DNA from: Candidatus Woesearchaeota archaeon
GTDB taxonomy: Archaea; Nanobdellota; Nanobdellia; Woesearchaeales; UBA10216
Reading direction: 5' to 3'
Assembly: GCA_016192905.1 (NCBI GenBank)
Contig: JACPTG010000001.1
Coordinates: 1 to 64,000 of the forward strand
DNA: 64,000 bases
In this document: piece after piece, positions 1 through 7,462 of the stretch
How the letters are laid out: the number at the start of each line of letters is the position of its first letter
How positions within the stretch are numbered: position 1 is the first letter of the stretch
Notes under the pieces: model-generated
What the model was told of the DNA's origin: nothing
What the model saw: the letters and a program-made list of their open reading frames with translations, nothing else
The model's database searches: none
Made by a program: the position numbers and the translations under genes

Positions 1-2
1 AA

Positions 3-92
3 ACGGTGCCTGGCATGTGTAGGGAAGTTGCCCGGAAGTTCTGGGCGTATCAAAGAATGAAAACCTACGCTGATTTGAAGGCAATTGCTTAA
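3..92 (+). CDS. 3' end of an unidentified gene (partial)
   Basis: An open frame enters from the left edge and ends at TAA 90-92. The visible 29 residues are basic and aromatic, ending AYQRMKTYADLKAIA, and read like a genuine protein C-terminus. I do not recognise the family. Its last codons overlap GGCAATTGC at 80-88, the reverse complement of the GCAATTGCC found just beyond both MNT gene ends at 450-458 and 6421-6429. Confidence 0.4.
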   Translation, partial: TVPGMCREVARKFWAYQRMKTYADLKAIA

Positions 93-216
93 CTGCAATT
101 ACCTTTTTACTGCTCCACACCTTATTTATGCAACACCGCATGTTTTGCCGGCTTCCTGGTTGAAACAAGCCAAGGAAATGTCCTACATGAAGATTGAATA
201 GAACGATATTTTGGGC

Positions 217-442
217 AAATTCGCTTAACAACAGCATGCCCCGCATTCCGCAGCGAAAAAGCCCAGGATATTTCAGATTTCAGCTCTGTCCGAAATATTC
301 GGGACACGGCTATGAGCGCTTTGAGCAGCGTAGCAGGGCAGGCTTTGGCTCCGTGCGGCCCTTGGCTGGACCATGTGTCCCTTTAGCCATGTCCCTGTCC
401 CGATGCAGGGTTTTTGCCGAGGATAACGCTGCCGACATTTCG
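217..442 (-). repeat. Adhesin-end repeat copy R1 plus decayed adhesin sequence
   Basis: The core at 234-310 has the motif seen in seven copies in the first 9 kb: ATGCCCCG, then AAAAAGCCC, then CCGAAATATTCGGG. Past it, GGCAGGCTTTGGCTCCGT at about 341-358 matches a stretch near 9088. The stretch 395-445 is a degraded GNVGIG-type adhesin codon block on the minus strand. The rest of 93-462 holds no credible gene. Confidence 0.7.
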
Positions 443-462
443 GCAGAAAGCAATTGCCGAGA

Positions 463-780
463 TTATACTTCTATTCCTTCTTTAACTGCCTCTCTAACAA
501 CTGTTATCTGGTTTTTTAGCTTGTTGAATTCATCTGGCGTATAGCACAAGAAATCAAAAGGTATATTCAAACTCCAATACTTGTAAAAACCAACCGGCCT
601 ATACCTAAATTCTATACCGCTAAACTTTGATGAAACAATTATCAGGTCAATATCGCTATATTTATGAGGCTTGCCTTTTGCATAACTGCCAAAGAATATC
701 ATTCTATCTATTGGAATATTTTTTGATAATTTAATCCTAAAATTTTTCAATTCCCTTCTTAAATCTTTTTTCTTAACCAT
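463..780 (-). CDS. MNT-type nucleotidyltransferase (antitoxin of HEPN/MNT pair)
   Basis: A 105-residue minimal nucleotidyltransferase. The polymerase-beta-fold signature FFGSYAKGKPHKYSDIDL (about 30-47) supplies the GS motif and the DxD metal ligands. In characterised MNT/HEPN pairs the MNT protein AMPylates or neutralises the HEPN RNase; that role is inferred here. It is translated after the HEPN gene with a 22 bp overlap, so it is the second gene of the operon. Its homologue at 6430-6750 shares the KGKPHxYSD block and the C-terminal EGIE. The base composition is more AT-rich than the core genes. Confidence 0.85.
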   Translation of the reverse strand: MVKKKDLRRELKNFRIKLSKNIPIDRMIFFGSYAKGKPHKYSDIDLIIVSSKFSGIEFRYRPVGFYKYWSLNIPFDFLCYTPDEFNKLKNQITVVREAVKEGIEV

Positions 781-1133
781 TTTAAAATGACCTCTGCCGC
801 CCTTATATCTTCTTGGGATTTACCCTGCGTATATTTGTTGTGAGGCAAATCGCCGCTAGCGTCAGGATACCTTGCTTCAATATAAATAGGGTTCAATTCG
901 TCGCATTTATCAATCAATTTTTTTGGCAATTTCAAATCTTTTGCCAGTATCACAAGGTTGTGAATCTTTTTGAGCTCCTTAAACTTCTTTAAGTAAAGGG
1001 ATTTTAGCCCCTTTTCTACTGATTGCTGGGAAAGCAATGATGCAACATAATAGTCATCATTGTTAAAGTTATTTTGGGCAGACTTAAAGTCCCTTTCTGC
1101 CTGCTCCATCCATCTTTTTGCTTCTTCTTCCAT
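759..1133 (-). CDS. HEPN-domain protein (toxin of HEPN/MNT pair)
   Basis: A 124-residue helical HEPN protein recognised by SLLSQQSVEKGLKSLYLKKF and IEARYPD. HEPN partners of MNT proteins are candidate RNases. I start it at MEEEAKRWMEQ (1133) because the paralogue at 7100 begins MKEEVKRWMEK; an open frame extends 21 codons further upstream to 1196. It is the first gene of the pair and overlaps the MNT gene. The catalytic residues are not certain from sequence alone. Confidence 0.8.
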   Translation of the reverse strand: MEEEAKRWMEQAERDFKSAQNNFNNDDYYVASLLSQQSVEKGLKSLYLKKFKELKKIHNLVILAKDLKLPKKLIDKCDELNPIYIEARYPDASGDLPHNKYTQGKSQEDIRAAEVILKWLRKKI

Positions 1134-1294
1134 GTTTGCCAACATTAACTCTTGCAATGCCTCATGCCTTAGCTTGTTGTTGGAGACTGCCAACATTATG
1201 AAGTCTGCAATTTTTGCAGCAGCGTTGGCTTTTGCGACACTTTGAATTCAGGTACCACTCTATAGAGCAGACTATTTATATTTTCCGGTTATTT

Positions 1295-1465
1295 CCACGC
1301 CCCACATTCCGCTGAGAAAAAGCCCCTGATTCTTGAGATTCCAGGCCTATCCGAAATATTCGGGACATGAACTCCTCCGCTTCCTGCGGAATTCCGCCCT
1401 TATTCGCCTCCATTAGCCTGAATTTTCAGCTTTTGGACTTCTGCCTTCAGTAAAATAATATCGCG
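1295..1465 (-). repeat. Adhesin-end repeat copy R2 with tail-codon remnant
   Basis: Contains the hairpin core (CCGAAATATTCGGGACAT), the GCGGAATTCCGC palindrome (1386-1397), and codons for LLKAEVQKLKIQANGG followed by TAA at 1402-1400 on the minus strand. That is the last ~20 codons of the coiled-coil tail seen in the adhesins ending at 5707 and 7463; nothing of the adhesin body remains. Between the HEPN gene (1133) and this repeat I see no gene. Confidence 0.75.
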
Positions 1466-1507
1466 TGCGAGAAAGTTTTATATAATTGGCTCTGTTATGT
1501 GAGTGAT

Positions 1508-1729
1508 ATGAAAACGAAATATATGAATGCTCTTGATTGGATGTCTTTACACCCTAAAGACGTTGAGAAGCATAGCGGCAAATGGGTTGCAGTTATAGAT
1601 GAGGGCATTGTCGCTTCTGCTGATTCGCTTTCCGAAGTAAGCTCCAAACTGAATACGAAGGGCATAAAACTGGAAGAGGTTATGGTGATGAAAGTTCCGA
1701 GGAAAGACGAAGAGATGAGCATCCTGTGA
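1508..1729 (+). CDS. DUF5678-like small protein
   Basis: A 73-residue protein with the core WVAVIDEGIVASADSLSEV typical of short DUF5678-type archaeal proteins found beside retropepsin genes. Function unknown. TATA (TTTATATAA, 1477-1485) lies about 25 bp before ATG 1508, suggesting a leaderless transcript; a GTG at 1499 is an alternative start. It overlaps the next gene by GTGA, so the two are coupled. It is the only plus-strand operon among the minus-strand TA operons of this mosaic. Confidence 0.7.
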   Translation: MKTKYMNALDWMSLHPKDVEKHSGKWVAVIDEGIVASADSLSEVSSKLNTKGIKLEEVMVMKVPRKDEEMSIL

Positions 1730-2109
1730 AATTCTCTTACCAGCTCTTCCGCAATGCTTACTATCCTGTTATTCCTTTGACGCTCGCTCATGGGGAAAAG
1801 CGGGTCAATACATCGGCGCTCGTAGATTCCGGCGCAACAATATCTATTTTCAACAGCAGTACAGGAAGCGAGCTTGGCGTGGATGTCGAATCCGGAGAAA
1901 AGCGCATTTTTCAGGGCGTTTCCGCCAAGCTCATAGGTTATGTGCACACCGTGACAGTGCTCATTGAAGGCGAAAAAATCCAATGCAAAGTGGCCTTCTC
2001 CGGCGAACTCGGAACATCCTTCAATCTTATAGGGAGGGAAGGAATTTTTGACAAATTCTCGATAACATTCAATGAAAGCCGCAGAGAGTTGTTGATGGAA
2101 AATATCTGA
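1726..2109 (+). CDS. Retropepsin-like aspartyl protease domain protein
   Basis: A 127-residue single-domain protein. The active-site block ALVDSGATISIF (about 30-41) matches the D-[ST]-G-A signature of retroviral-type aspartyl proteases, and the hydrophobic FNLIGREGIF near 108-117 fits the conserved 'LIGR' turn of that fold. Such proteases act as dimers. The GTG start overlaps the stop of the DUF5678-like gene. Substrate unknown; the pairing suggests a small two-gene module inserted like the TA modules. Confidence 0.75.
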   Translation: MKFSYQLFRNAYYPVIPLTLAHGEKRVNTSALVDSGATISIFNSSTGSELGVDVESGEKRIFQGVSAKLIGYVHTVTVLIEGEKIQCKVAFSGELGTSFNLIGREGIFDKFSITFNESRRELLMENI

Positions 2110-2139
2110 ATTGCTGCAACAACTTGGGCTGAAGAAATA

Positions 2140-2205
2140 GGCTGCAAACCTGAAGGGTTGCCGGAAAAAGCGCAGGCACTCGGGCTCCTGAGGCCGCATT
2201 GCAGT
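2140..2205 (-). repeat. Partial adhesin-end repeat (outer segment)
   Basis: The stretch with AAGCGCAGGCACT (2168-2180) and CTCCTGAGGCCG matches the outer part of copy R6 (CAAGCGCAGGCACTGCAACTCCTGAAGCCG, about 7313-7342) but lacks the hairpin core. It lies between the retropepsin gene and the RelE gene. Confidence 0.6.
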
Positions 2206-2209
2206 TCCT

Positions 2210-2461
2210 TTAATATGCAAAATCGTGATGAGTAAATGTTATGAAGTACACTTTGTTCTCTTTTACTGAGAACTTCAACACGAAAGGGCCGAGCTGAACT
2301 CTCTGTTCATTCTTTAACACATTTCTCAAATATTTTAGGTGCGTTGGTTCCAGAAGAATATCCCTGATTTTCTTTTGCAGCCTTTCATACATTACCTTGT
2401 CTCTGTCCTTAAGTTTCTTCAATTCCTTCCTAAATTCGTCAGAGAATGCGGCTTCATACAT
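2210..2461 (-). CDS. RelE/ParE-family toxin
   Basis: An 83-residue RelE-fold protein: SDEFRKELKKLKDRD at the N-terminus, then LRNVLKNEQRVQLGPFVLKF and a C-terminal VYFITFTHHDFAY strand. RelE toxins cleave mRNA at the ribosome. It is the second gene of an operon and overlaps the upstream antitoxin gene by 8 bp. Full length for the family, so probably functional. Confidence 0.8.
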   Translation of the reverse strand: MYEAAFSDEFRKELKKLKDRDKVMYERLQKKIRDILLEPTHLKYLRNVLKNEQRVQLGPFVLKFSVKENKVYFITFTHHDFAY

Positions 2462-2663
2462 TTTCTATCGAGGCAAAAAAATTATCCAATTCCTCTTTTG
2501 TTTTGCACACTGTTACTCTGCCTTCCTGAATGTCTTTTTCACCCCTTTTGATGCTTTCCTGCAATTCACTGTCAAAATACGAGAGCCCCTGCTTGATTTC
2601 CTCCAGCATGGATTCCACTTTGCTAATCTTTTTAATATATTCGTTAACATCCAGAGTTTCCAT
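2454..2663 (-). CDS. Antitoxin partner of RelE-family toxin
   Basis: A 69-residue, mostly helical acidic protein preceding a RelE-type toxin, the usual antitoxin-first order. Upstream on the minus strand a TATA-like AATATATGG sits about 20-30 bp before the start. No DNA-binding fold is obvious, so the assignment rests mainly on position and size. Confidence 0.65.
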   Translation of the reverse strand: METLDVNEYIKKISKVESMLEEIKQGLSYFDSELQESIKRGEKDIQEGRVTVCKTKEELDNFFASIENV

Positions 2664-2706
2664 TTTGTTCCGCCTATTTATCCATATATTATTGGTGTTT
2701 AAATAC

Positions 2707-2750
2707 TTATTGCAAGTTCACTTAAGAGAGTCATGTCCCGGATTCCGCTG
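2707..2750 (-). repeat. Adhesin-end repeat copy R3 (short)
   Basis: Carries ATTGCAAGTTCACTTAAGAG followed by CATGTCCCGGATTCCGC, matching the outer and core parts of R4 and R7. The preceding GTTTAAATAC (2697-2706) is the TATA box of the RelE operon read on the minus strand, so promoter and repeat are contiguous. Confidence 0.65.
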
Positions 2751-2827
2751 ATATTTTCTGCCCTTGCCCCCCTCAGCCATCTGCCCCCATGCAGTGGTTG
2801 CAGGAGAAATTGCAGGCATTGCCTGAT

Positions 2828-3083
2828 TTACCTCTCATATACTCTGCTTCTATGGTCAAGTACCCTGATTTTTAACACTTTATTTGTAAAATCCACATCA
2901 ATCAGCATGCGATAGTCCCCTATTCTCAGTTTGTAAACCTCTGCCCCTTCATAATGCTCAAGATACCTGAATGGATTTACAGCCACCTTATCCAACTTCC
3001 CCATTAATTCTTAATGAAATCTCCTTGGGCAGTTTCTCAAGATATTTTTGAGGCTTCTCGTTCCATTTTATCCCAAAATTCAT
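2828..3083 (-). pseudogene. Frameshifted RelE-family toxin
   Basis: The 5' part from ATG 3083 reads MNFGIKWNEKPQKYLEKLPK and soon stops at GEVG. One base out of frame the gene continues KLDKVAVNPFRYLEHYEG, then VYKLRIGDYRMLIDVD and RVLDHRSRVYER to TAA at 2830-2828: a complete RelE C-terminus. The 256 bp span equals 85 codons plus one base. The extra base lies at about 3005-3010 (AGAATTAATGGGG). The ATG overlaps the antitoxin stop as ATGA. A sequencing error is possible; otherwise the toxin is inactivated. Confidence 0.75.
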
Positions 3084-3277
3084 CTTTGAAGAATGCGCCT
3101 TCTGACTTCTTCATGGTCTGACAGCCCGGATTCCGGAATTTTTCTGGCTTCTGCCAGTTCCTTTTTTGCCCAGTCGCTTAATTTATATTCTTCCCCCATA
3201 ACATGCTTAAGGAATTCTATATCTCCCCTTATATTAACCAGTTCCCTGTGGATTGTCTCCAACGTTACCTGTGGCAT
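3080..3277 (-). CDS. Antitoxin of the frameshifted RelE pair
   Basis: A 65-residue helical protein with IHRELVNIRGDIEFLKHVM and a basic C-terminus (EVRRRILQR), the usual look of archaeal antitoxins encoded before RelE genes. It overlaps the toxin gene by ATGA. It stays intact although the toxin is frameshifted. TATA (TATTTAAAC on the minus strand) is within repeat R4 just upstream. Confidence 0.65.
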   Translation of the reverse strand: MPQVTLETIHRELVNIRGDIEFLKHVMGEEYKLSDWAKKELAEARKIPESGLSDHEEVRRRILQR

Positions 3278-3311
3278 TTCACTTCACCAATTCACAGCAC
3301 AAGCAGACAGG

Positions 3312-3450
3312 GTTTAAATACTTATTGCAAGCTCATTTAGGAGCCCCGGATTCTTCAGATTCCGCATGTATCCGAAATATTCGGCACATGGACTCCCGCC
3401 AGCTTCCTGCCGAACTCTGCCCTTATTTGACACCATATGCCTGTTTTCAT
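3312..3450 (-). repeat. Adhesin-end repeat copy R4
   Basis: GTTTAAATACTTATTGCAAG (3312-3331) contains the minus-strand TATA box of the downstream antitoxin operon and is nearly identical to the sequence before R3. It is followed by GCCCCGGATTCTTCAGATTCC, CCGAAATATTCGG and a degraded tail codon block (QAYGVK then stop). Shared promoter plus shared tail indicates one duplicated unit. Confidence 0.7.
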
Positions 3451-3501
3451 TTTGCAGGCTCTCCGGCCTCATCATCCTTCAGTTGTCCCTTGACAGATTT
3501 C

Positions 3502-4779
3502 TCAGGAGTTCCTTTGCTTCATTGACCCTTTGCCGGGTTTTTCCAGGGCAAAATGCCAGATAGGCAGAATTTTAATTGTTTTGTCATCTATGCGAAGCTC
3601 TCCGGATTTATTCTTTGAAATAAGGTAACCTGCCTTGACCTTGAATGTGCTCATGAACTCAAGAAGATTGTTTAAATCCTGTCTCTGAATATTGTCCTTA
3701 TATTTGACTTCAAAAGGCATTTTATCATAGACAAAATCAACTTCTTTCCCTTCCTTTCTCCAGTAAAAATCCGCATCTAAATGGCTTCTTACAAAGCACT
3801 CGGCTATCTTTGGCTCCTCAACTTCATTAATCATCCCCTGGATAAGCGACGGATGGTAGGGGTAGACCCTTCTTAACTTTCTGGATGCTGAAAGGGACGA
3901 ACCCCTGTAATTTTTGACAATCCTGATTATGTATCCCAATTCAAGTAGCCTGATATGCATTAGCAGGTCGTTTTTGCTTTTTTTCAGGTCTTTGGAAAGG
4001 GAATCCACATTCAGATACATTCCCGGCTGCGAAAGGAATATCTCGGTAAGAATCTGCAGCAGGTTAATGTCAACTCTTTCAAAGGTGCTTGGGAAATCTG
4101 AAAACAATATCTTGTCCAAAACCAAATCCTTGATGTAATCCGCAACCCTTTCAGGCTCAAAATCAATTATTTCCGGAAATGCCCTCCTGAGAAAAATCGG
4201 GAAATTTGATTTCAGCTTTTCCTCCCAGATTTTTGTATTTTCTAATTTTGTTTTGAACTTTAGCTCAAAAAACTCCTTAAAGGACAACGGCTTTACTTCA
4301 ACATAAAACGCCCTTCCGGTCAAATCCCTCCTTGCCTCTTTTTCTATTTTCAGGCTTGCCGAGCCGGAAAGGACAAATTTTACATCAGGCAAGGCATCGT
4401 AAAGAAGCTTTAATTTGCCGTGCCAGTCCTTGAGCTTGTAGACCTCGTCAAGGAACACGAATATTCTTTCTTTTTCATAATCCTTTTCTGTTATTCCTGA
4501 ATATGCATCCAAGACCTCCTTGATTTCGCCTATTTTTTTGTCAAAGGAAAAATAGACTATGTTTGCGGGTTTGCTCCCATTTTCAATCAAATGCTGGATT
4601 AATTGGTACATTAAAGTGCTTTTTCCGACCCTTCTCAGGCCGCAAATAACAATAGCCTGCCTTTTGCTTAACAAATCTGCCAGCTCATTAAAGCACTCCC
4701 TTTTGTATTCCTTGGCAAGGCTTTCCCTTACCCTGCCTTCCCTCCACCAGTGGTTAAGAAAGCTCAGTATTTCCTCCAT
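3502..4779 (-). CDS. AAA+ ATPase with C-terminal DUF4143/nuclease-like domain
   Basis: A 425-residue member of the archaeal 'ATPase AAA, DUF4143' family. Walker A is GLRRVGKST (about 47-55), Walker B IFVFLDEVYKL (about 106-116), with a sensor-like KFVLSGSASL. The C-terminal part has EVDFVYDKMPFEVKYKD, a PD-(D/E)xK-like pattern. The family is widespread in archaea as a mobile, TA-like single gene; its role is poorly understood. It sits in the mosaic between repeats R4 and R5. Start 4779 lies about 25 bp from TATA, implying a leaderless mRNA. Confidence 0.85.
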   Translation of the reverse strand: MEEILSFLNHWWREGRVRESLAKEYKRECFNELADLLSKRQAIVICGLRRVGKSTLMYQLIQHLIENGSKPANIVYFSFDKKIGEIKEVLDAYSGITEKDYEKERIFVFLDEVYKLKDWHGKLKLLYDALPDVKFVLSGSASLKIEKEARRDLTGRAFYVEVKPLSFKEFFELKFKTKLENTKIWEEKLKSNFPIFLRRAFPEIIDFEPERVADYIKDLVLDKILFSDFPSTFERVDINLLQILTEIFLSQPGMYLNVDSLSKDLKKSKNDLLMHIRLLELGYIIRIVKNYRGSSLSASRKLRRVYPYHPSLIQGMINEVEEPKIAECFVRSHLDADFYWRKEGKEVDFVYDKMPFEVKYKDNIQRQDLNNLLEFMSTFKVKAGYLISKNKSGELRIDDKTIKILPIWHFALEKPGKGSMKQRNS

Positions 4780-4796
4780 AAGTATCGTTTATGGTA

Positions 4797-4833
4797 CGAA
4801 TATATAAGCTTTTCGTATTAATTTCAATACGAA
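4797..4833 (-). promoter_or_regulatory. Promoter and palindrome upstream of the ATPase gene
   Basis: On the minus strand CTTATATA (4808-4801) is centred about 25 bp from the ATG. Just upstream, TTCGTATT (4812-4819) and AATACGAA (4826-4833) form an inverted repeat with a 6 bp spacer. A third half-site TACGAATA lies at 4796-4803 over the TATA box, which suggests cooperative binding of a regulator. Confidence 0.6.
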
Positions 4834-4909
4834 TAAGGTCGCGCTTTTGAAAGAGACCTTAATATTTTAGGAGAAGCTGTTGGGGACGGGAGTAGAATGA
4901 TAACCCGTA

Positions 4910-5230
4910 TCAGCCCTCTAATTCCACTTTGAACGAGTTTGGGCCTAGTGCTTCGGTCTTAACCTTACTGCCGATTTTTGCGCCAAACTGTTGCAATTCA
5001 TCGGGCAGGGTCAAGCCCATGGAATTGCCAATCTTTATAATCTTTCTTTCTGCGTCCATAATTTGGTGCATCTGCCTCAATCTCACATATTTTTGCGCTT
5101 GTTCTTTCGTTAGAGTAATAAACCCGCACTTAGGGCATACCAACGCCTCTGTCTCAAAGTGGTCAAACGTAGTGGATTTCTCTGCTAAAATCCCGCCGCA
5201 ATCGCATTTTATTTCCCTTTCTTTGGCCAT
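4910..5230 (-). CDS. YgiT-type zinc finger fused to AbrB domain (antitoxin)
   Basis: 106 residues. The N-terminal CDCGG and CPKCG pairs (about 9-36) form an MqsA/YgiT-like zinc site. The C-terminal half, IIKIGNSMGLTLPDELQQFG, is a SpoVT/AbrB swapped-hairpin DNA-binding domain. It is encoded after the DUF4258 gene with 22 bp overlap, so toxin precedes antitoxin, the order also used by the homologous pair at 15375-15901. Confidence 0.8.
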   Translation of the reverse strand: MAKEREIKCDCGGILAEKSTTFDHFETEALVCPKCGFITLTKEQAQKYVRLRQMHQIMDAERKIIKIGNSMGLTLPDELQQFGAKIGSKVKTEALGPNSFKVELEG

Positions 5231-5487
5231 GCTGTCTTCACCTCAATAAAATTTTGATGGTACCTGGCGATTATAGTGTAAGTCACATTTTCCTTTCCGA
5301 AATACCTCGTAAAACAAAGCTTATTAGGCTCTTCGCATTTTTCTTCAAATATTTTCCCGCTCCTTGCCGTTTCCTCAATTTTATCCAAATCCAGATTCCG
5401 GTATTCCTGCCTGTCAAACAAGTGCGGATCAAAGGTAATGTCTGCCTTTTTCCTGTCTAATTTCTTAGCCAGCTCTTCAATCCACAT
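5209..5487 (-). CDS. DUF4258-like putative toxin
   Basis: 92 residues with FDRQEYRNLDLDKIEETARSG and a C-terminal YTIIARYHQNFIEVKTAWPK strand pair, the pattern of small DUF4258 proteins, thought to be RelE/BrnT-like toxins. It begins the operon. An operator-like double palindrome lies directly at its predicted transcription start. Confidence 0.7.
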   Translation of the reverse strand: MWIEELAKKLDRKKADITFDPHLFDRQEYRNLDLDKIEETARSGKIFEEKCEEPNKLCFTRYFGKENVTYTIIARYHQNFIEVKTAWPKKGK

Positions 5488-5503
5488 TAACTTGGCCTCC
5501 CTT

Positions 5504-5535
5504 GTTATAACGTATGTTATAACTGCTATTTAAGC
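5504..5535 (-). promoter_or_regulatory. Promoter with double GTTATAAC operator
   Basis: TATTTAA (5527-5533, minus-strand TATA) is followed toward the gene by two copies of the self-complementary octamer GTTATAAC at 5516-5523 and 5504-5511. They cover the predicted transcription start near 5505, the expected place for autorepression by the AbrB-type partner. Confidence 0.65.
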
Positions 5536-5579
5536 ATTTTGCTTTTCAGAAAACTGAAACCTGCAGGTGCACTTTAGCC

Positions 5580-5760
5580 TCTGAAGCCGTATTTGGCAAG
5601 CAGCATGCCCCGGGTTCTGCCCGAAAAAGCCCCGGATATTTCAGAAAGAGGGGAGGCTTGAAAAAAGAGGGGCATGAACTCCTCCGCTTCCTGCGGAATT
5701 CCGCCCCTATTTGCCTCCATATGCCTGGATTTTCAGCTTTTGGACTTCTGCCTTCAGCTC
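5580..5760 (-). repeat. Adhesin-end repeat copy R5
   Basis: CTGAAGCCGTATTTGGCAA, GCATGCCCCGGGTTCTGC, AAAAAGCCCCGGAT and GGGGCATGAACTCC, then the GCGGAATTCCGC palindrome (5693-5704). It runs straight into the last codons of the adhesin fragment ending at 5707. Confidence 0.75.
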
Positions 5761-6429
5761 TCCCATCTCCACCCTCAATGCGCTTATATCAGCTTTTACG
5801 TTCCTGTTCTCCTCCTTCAGCATCCGATTCTCCTCATCCAGCTCAAAAATGTACATTTGCTGTTGTTCTTGACCCTGCCAAAGCCGAGAGATCATTGCGC
5901 CAACCGAACGCTGTTTTTCAAATTCCGCACGGTTTGGCATCCAAGGAAGCTGTCGTTCTTTTGAAGTAGTATTATAAGTTTCTGCAATGGAAAAGAGACG
6001 CTGTCCCCTATAGTATGGATCATTAGGTTTAACCGCACCATCAAAGTAGAGATCAAAAGCCCAGTCAGTCAGAAGGGTGTTGTCATCGTAGACTGCTACA
6101 GCATTTAAGGTACCCGAACCTTTATCTCCACCAGTCGGAGAGCCAATATTTACATCGCCTGTATTGAAGATTCTCATTCTTTCTGCTGCGGCATTCCCAG
6201 AAGCGCTTGTATGGAATGACAACCCCCCTTCATTGCCATAAGTTGGACCAGTATATTGGTAGATGGCCGCATTAAGATGGGTGTCACCAAAATCGTAAAA
6301 TTCAATACCGCCGTCATTTTGATTTGCTGCGACAGAGCTGTCAGAGATTCTAATAAGCGGAGAGCTGCTGTGTACAGTTAATAACTGCCCCGGGCTCGTT
6401 GTCCCGATGCCGACGTTGCCGCAATTGCC
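5707..6429 (-). pseudogene. 5'-truncated adhesin (GNVGIG/coiled-coil tail)
   Basis: An uninterrupted frame without any start codon runs from the edge of the MNT gene to TAA 5709-5707. It begins GNCGNVGIGTTSPGQLLTV, the internal repeat of the intact adhesin, continues through a beta-rich domain (EFYDFGDTHLNAAIYQ), and ends in a long coiled coil, LDEENRMLKEENRNVKADI, then ELKAEVQKLKIQAYGGK. A stop (TAA 6430-6428) lies exactly at the MNT junction. The HEPN/MNT cassette has therefore replaced the 5' part of a once longer adhesin gene. Confidence 0.75.
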
Positions 6430-6750
6430 TTAGATTTCTATGCCCTCTTTGAAGGCTTCTGAAACTATATTTATCTTCTCCATTCTTTTTCTGATTTCTT
6501 CAGGAGTATAGCATAATATTTCCAATGGGTAATCCTCCTTCCACATCATATAAAATTTAATTGGACGCTTATACCAAGGCACTCCTTTGAAATCAGGCGA
6601 TATAATCAGTAAATCGAAGTCACTATATCTGTGCGGCTTACCTTTTGCCCGTGAGCCAAATAAAATAATCTTATCTACTTTAATTCTCCCATTAATGCTT
6701 CTCTTAAATTTGCGAACTAATCTTATATTTTTATTTGCCCTTTGCACCAT
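6430..6750 (-). CDS. MNT-type nucleotidyltransferase (second copy)
   Basis: 106 residues with ILFGSRAKGKPHRYSDFDLL (about 29-48), a complete GS...DxD nucleotidyltransferase motif. Paralogous to the protein at 463-780 along its length. It overlaps the upstream HEPN gene by 28 bp. Its stop abuts GCAATTGCC (6421-6429) and then adhesin GNVGIG codons, as at the first copy. Confidence 0.85.
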   Translation of the reverse strand: MVQRANKNIRLVRKFKRSINGRIKVDKIILFGSRAKGKPHRYSDFDLLIISPDFKGVPWYKRPIKFYMMWKEDYPLEILCYTPEEIRKRMEKINIVSEAFKEGIEI

Positions 6751-7100
6751 TTTATTACCTTCCCTGCTGCTTTAATTGCATCTTTAGCGGCAGTTTCCTC
6801 AGACTCTTCATCTGTTTCTTCTTCAACATCAGGATACCTTGAAGCAGTGTAGAATGGGTTTAACAACCCGCAATTTTCCAGCACATCATTCGGGGCATTA
6901 AGTTTTCTGCCAAGAATTGTAAGGTCATGCACTTTAATTAATCCAATTCCTTTATTCAGACACACTGCCTTTAATGCCTTTTCTGCCGCCTGCTGGGAAG
7001 CCACTTGCGCCCAATCAAAATCTTTGTTTTTTAAAGAAGATTTGGCATGCTTTAAGTCACTTTTCGATTTCTCCATCCATCTTTTAACTTCTTCTTTCAT
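6723..7100 (-). CDS. HEPN-domain protein (second copy)
   Basis: 125 residues, MKEEVKRWMEKSKSDLKHAK at the start, then VASQQAAEKALKAVCLNKGI, KVHDLTILGRKL and YTASRYPDVEEE: the HEPN family that pairs with MNT proteins. The start is set by the ATG preceded by TATA-like sequence near 7120-7135. Likely an RNase toxin held in check by the MNT partner. Confidence 0.8.
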   Translation of the reverse strand: MKEEVKRWMEKSKSDLKHAKSSLKNKDFDWAQVASQQAAEKALKAVCLNKGIGLIKVHDLTILGRKLNAPNDVLENCGLLNPFYTASRYPDVEEETDEESEETAAKDAIKAAGKVIKWCKGQIKI

Positions 7101-7305
7101 CTTAGTCCATATGATTAATATTACCCTTTATTTATCTTTCTTTTTTATACACTGCATGCAGCGGGAAGAACTCATAGTAATTGTTCTCATCAAAAAAGGC
7201 GCATTTCATCTCTACAGGCGCAGGTCGCGAAAGCTCTTGACAGGGCCTCGCACCCTGAACTTTAGGTAATTGTCTGCTCCCATGGGAAAAAAACTTCCAA
7301 GGATT

Positions 7306-7462
7306 GCCTGAACAAGCGCAGGCACTGCAACTCCTGAAGCCGTATTTGGCAATCAGCATGCCCCGGGTTCTGCGCGGAAAAAGCCCCGGATGCTTAAGAT
7401 TCCGCATGCGTCCAGAAAATTCGGGGCATAGGCTCCCAGCCGCTTCCTGCGGAATTCTGCCC
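7306..7462 (-). repeat. Adhesin-end repeat copy R6
   Basis: A near-complete copy: AAGCGCAGGCACTGCAACTC, CTGAAGCCGTATTTGGCAA, CAGCATGCCCCGGGTTCTGC, AAAAAGCCCCGGATGCTT, ATTCGGGGCATAGGC and GCTTCCTGCGGAATTC. It continues into the tail codons of the S74 fragment ending at 7463. The stretch 7101-7305 between it and the HEPN gene has no convincing gene. Confidence 0.75.

Noticed and set aside
1495..2220. 241-codon minus-strand frame opposite the retropepsin pair
   Set aside because: It mirrors the two plus-strand genes, has no family motif, and its codon pattern is that of an antisense shadow.
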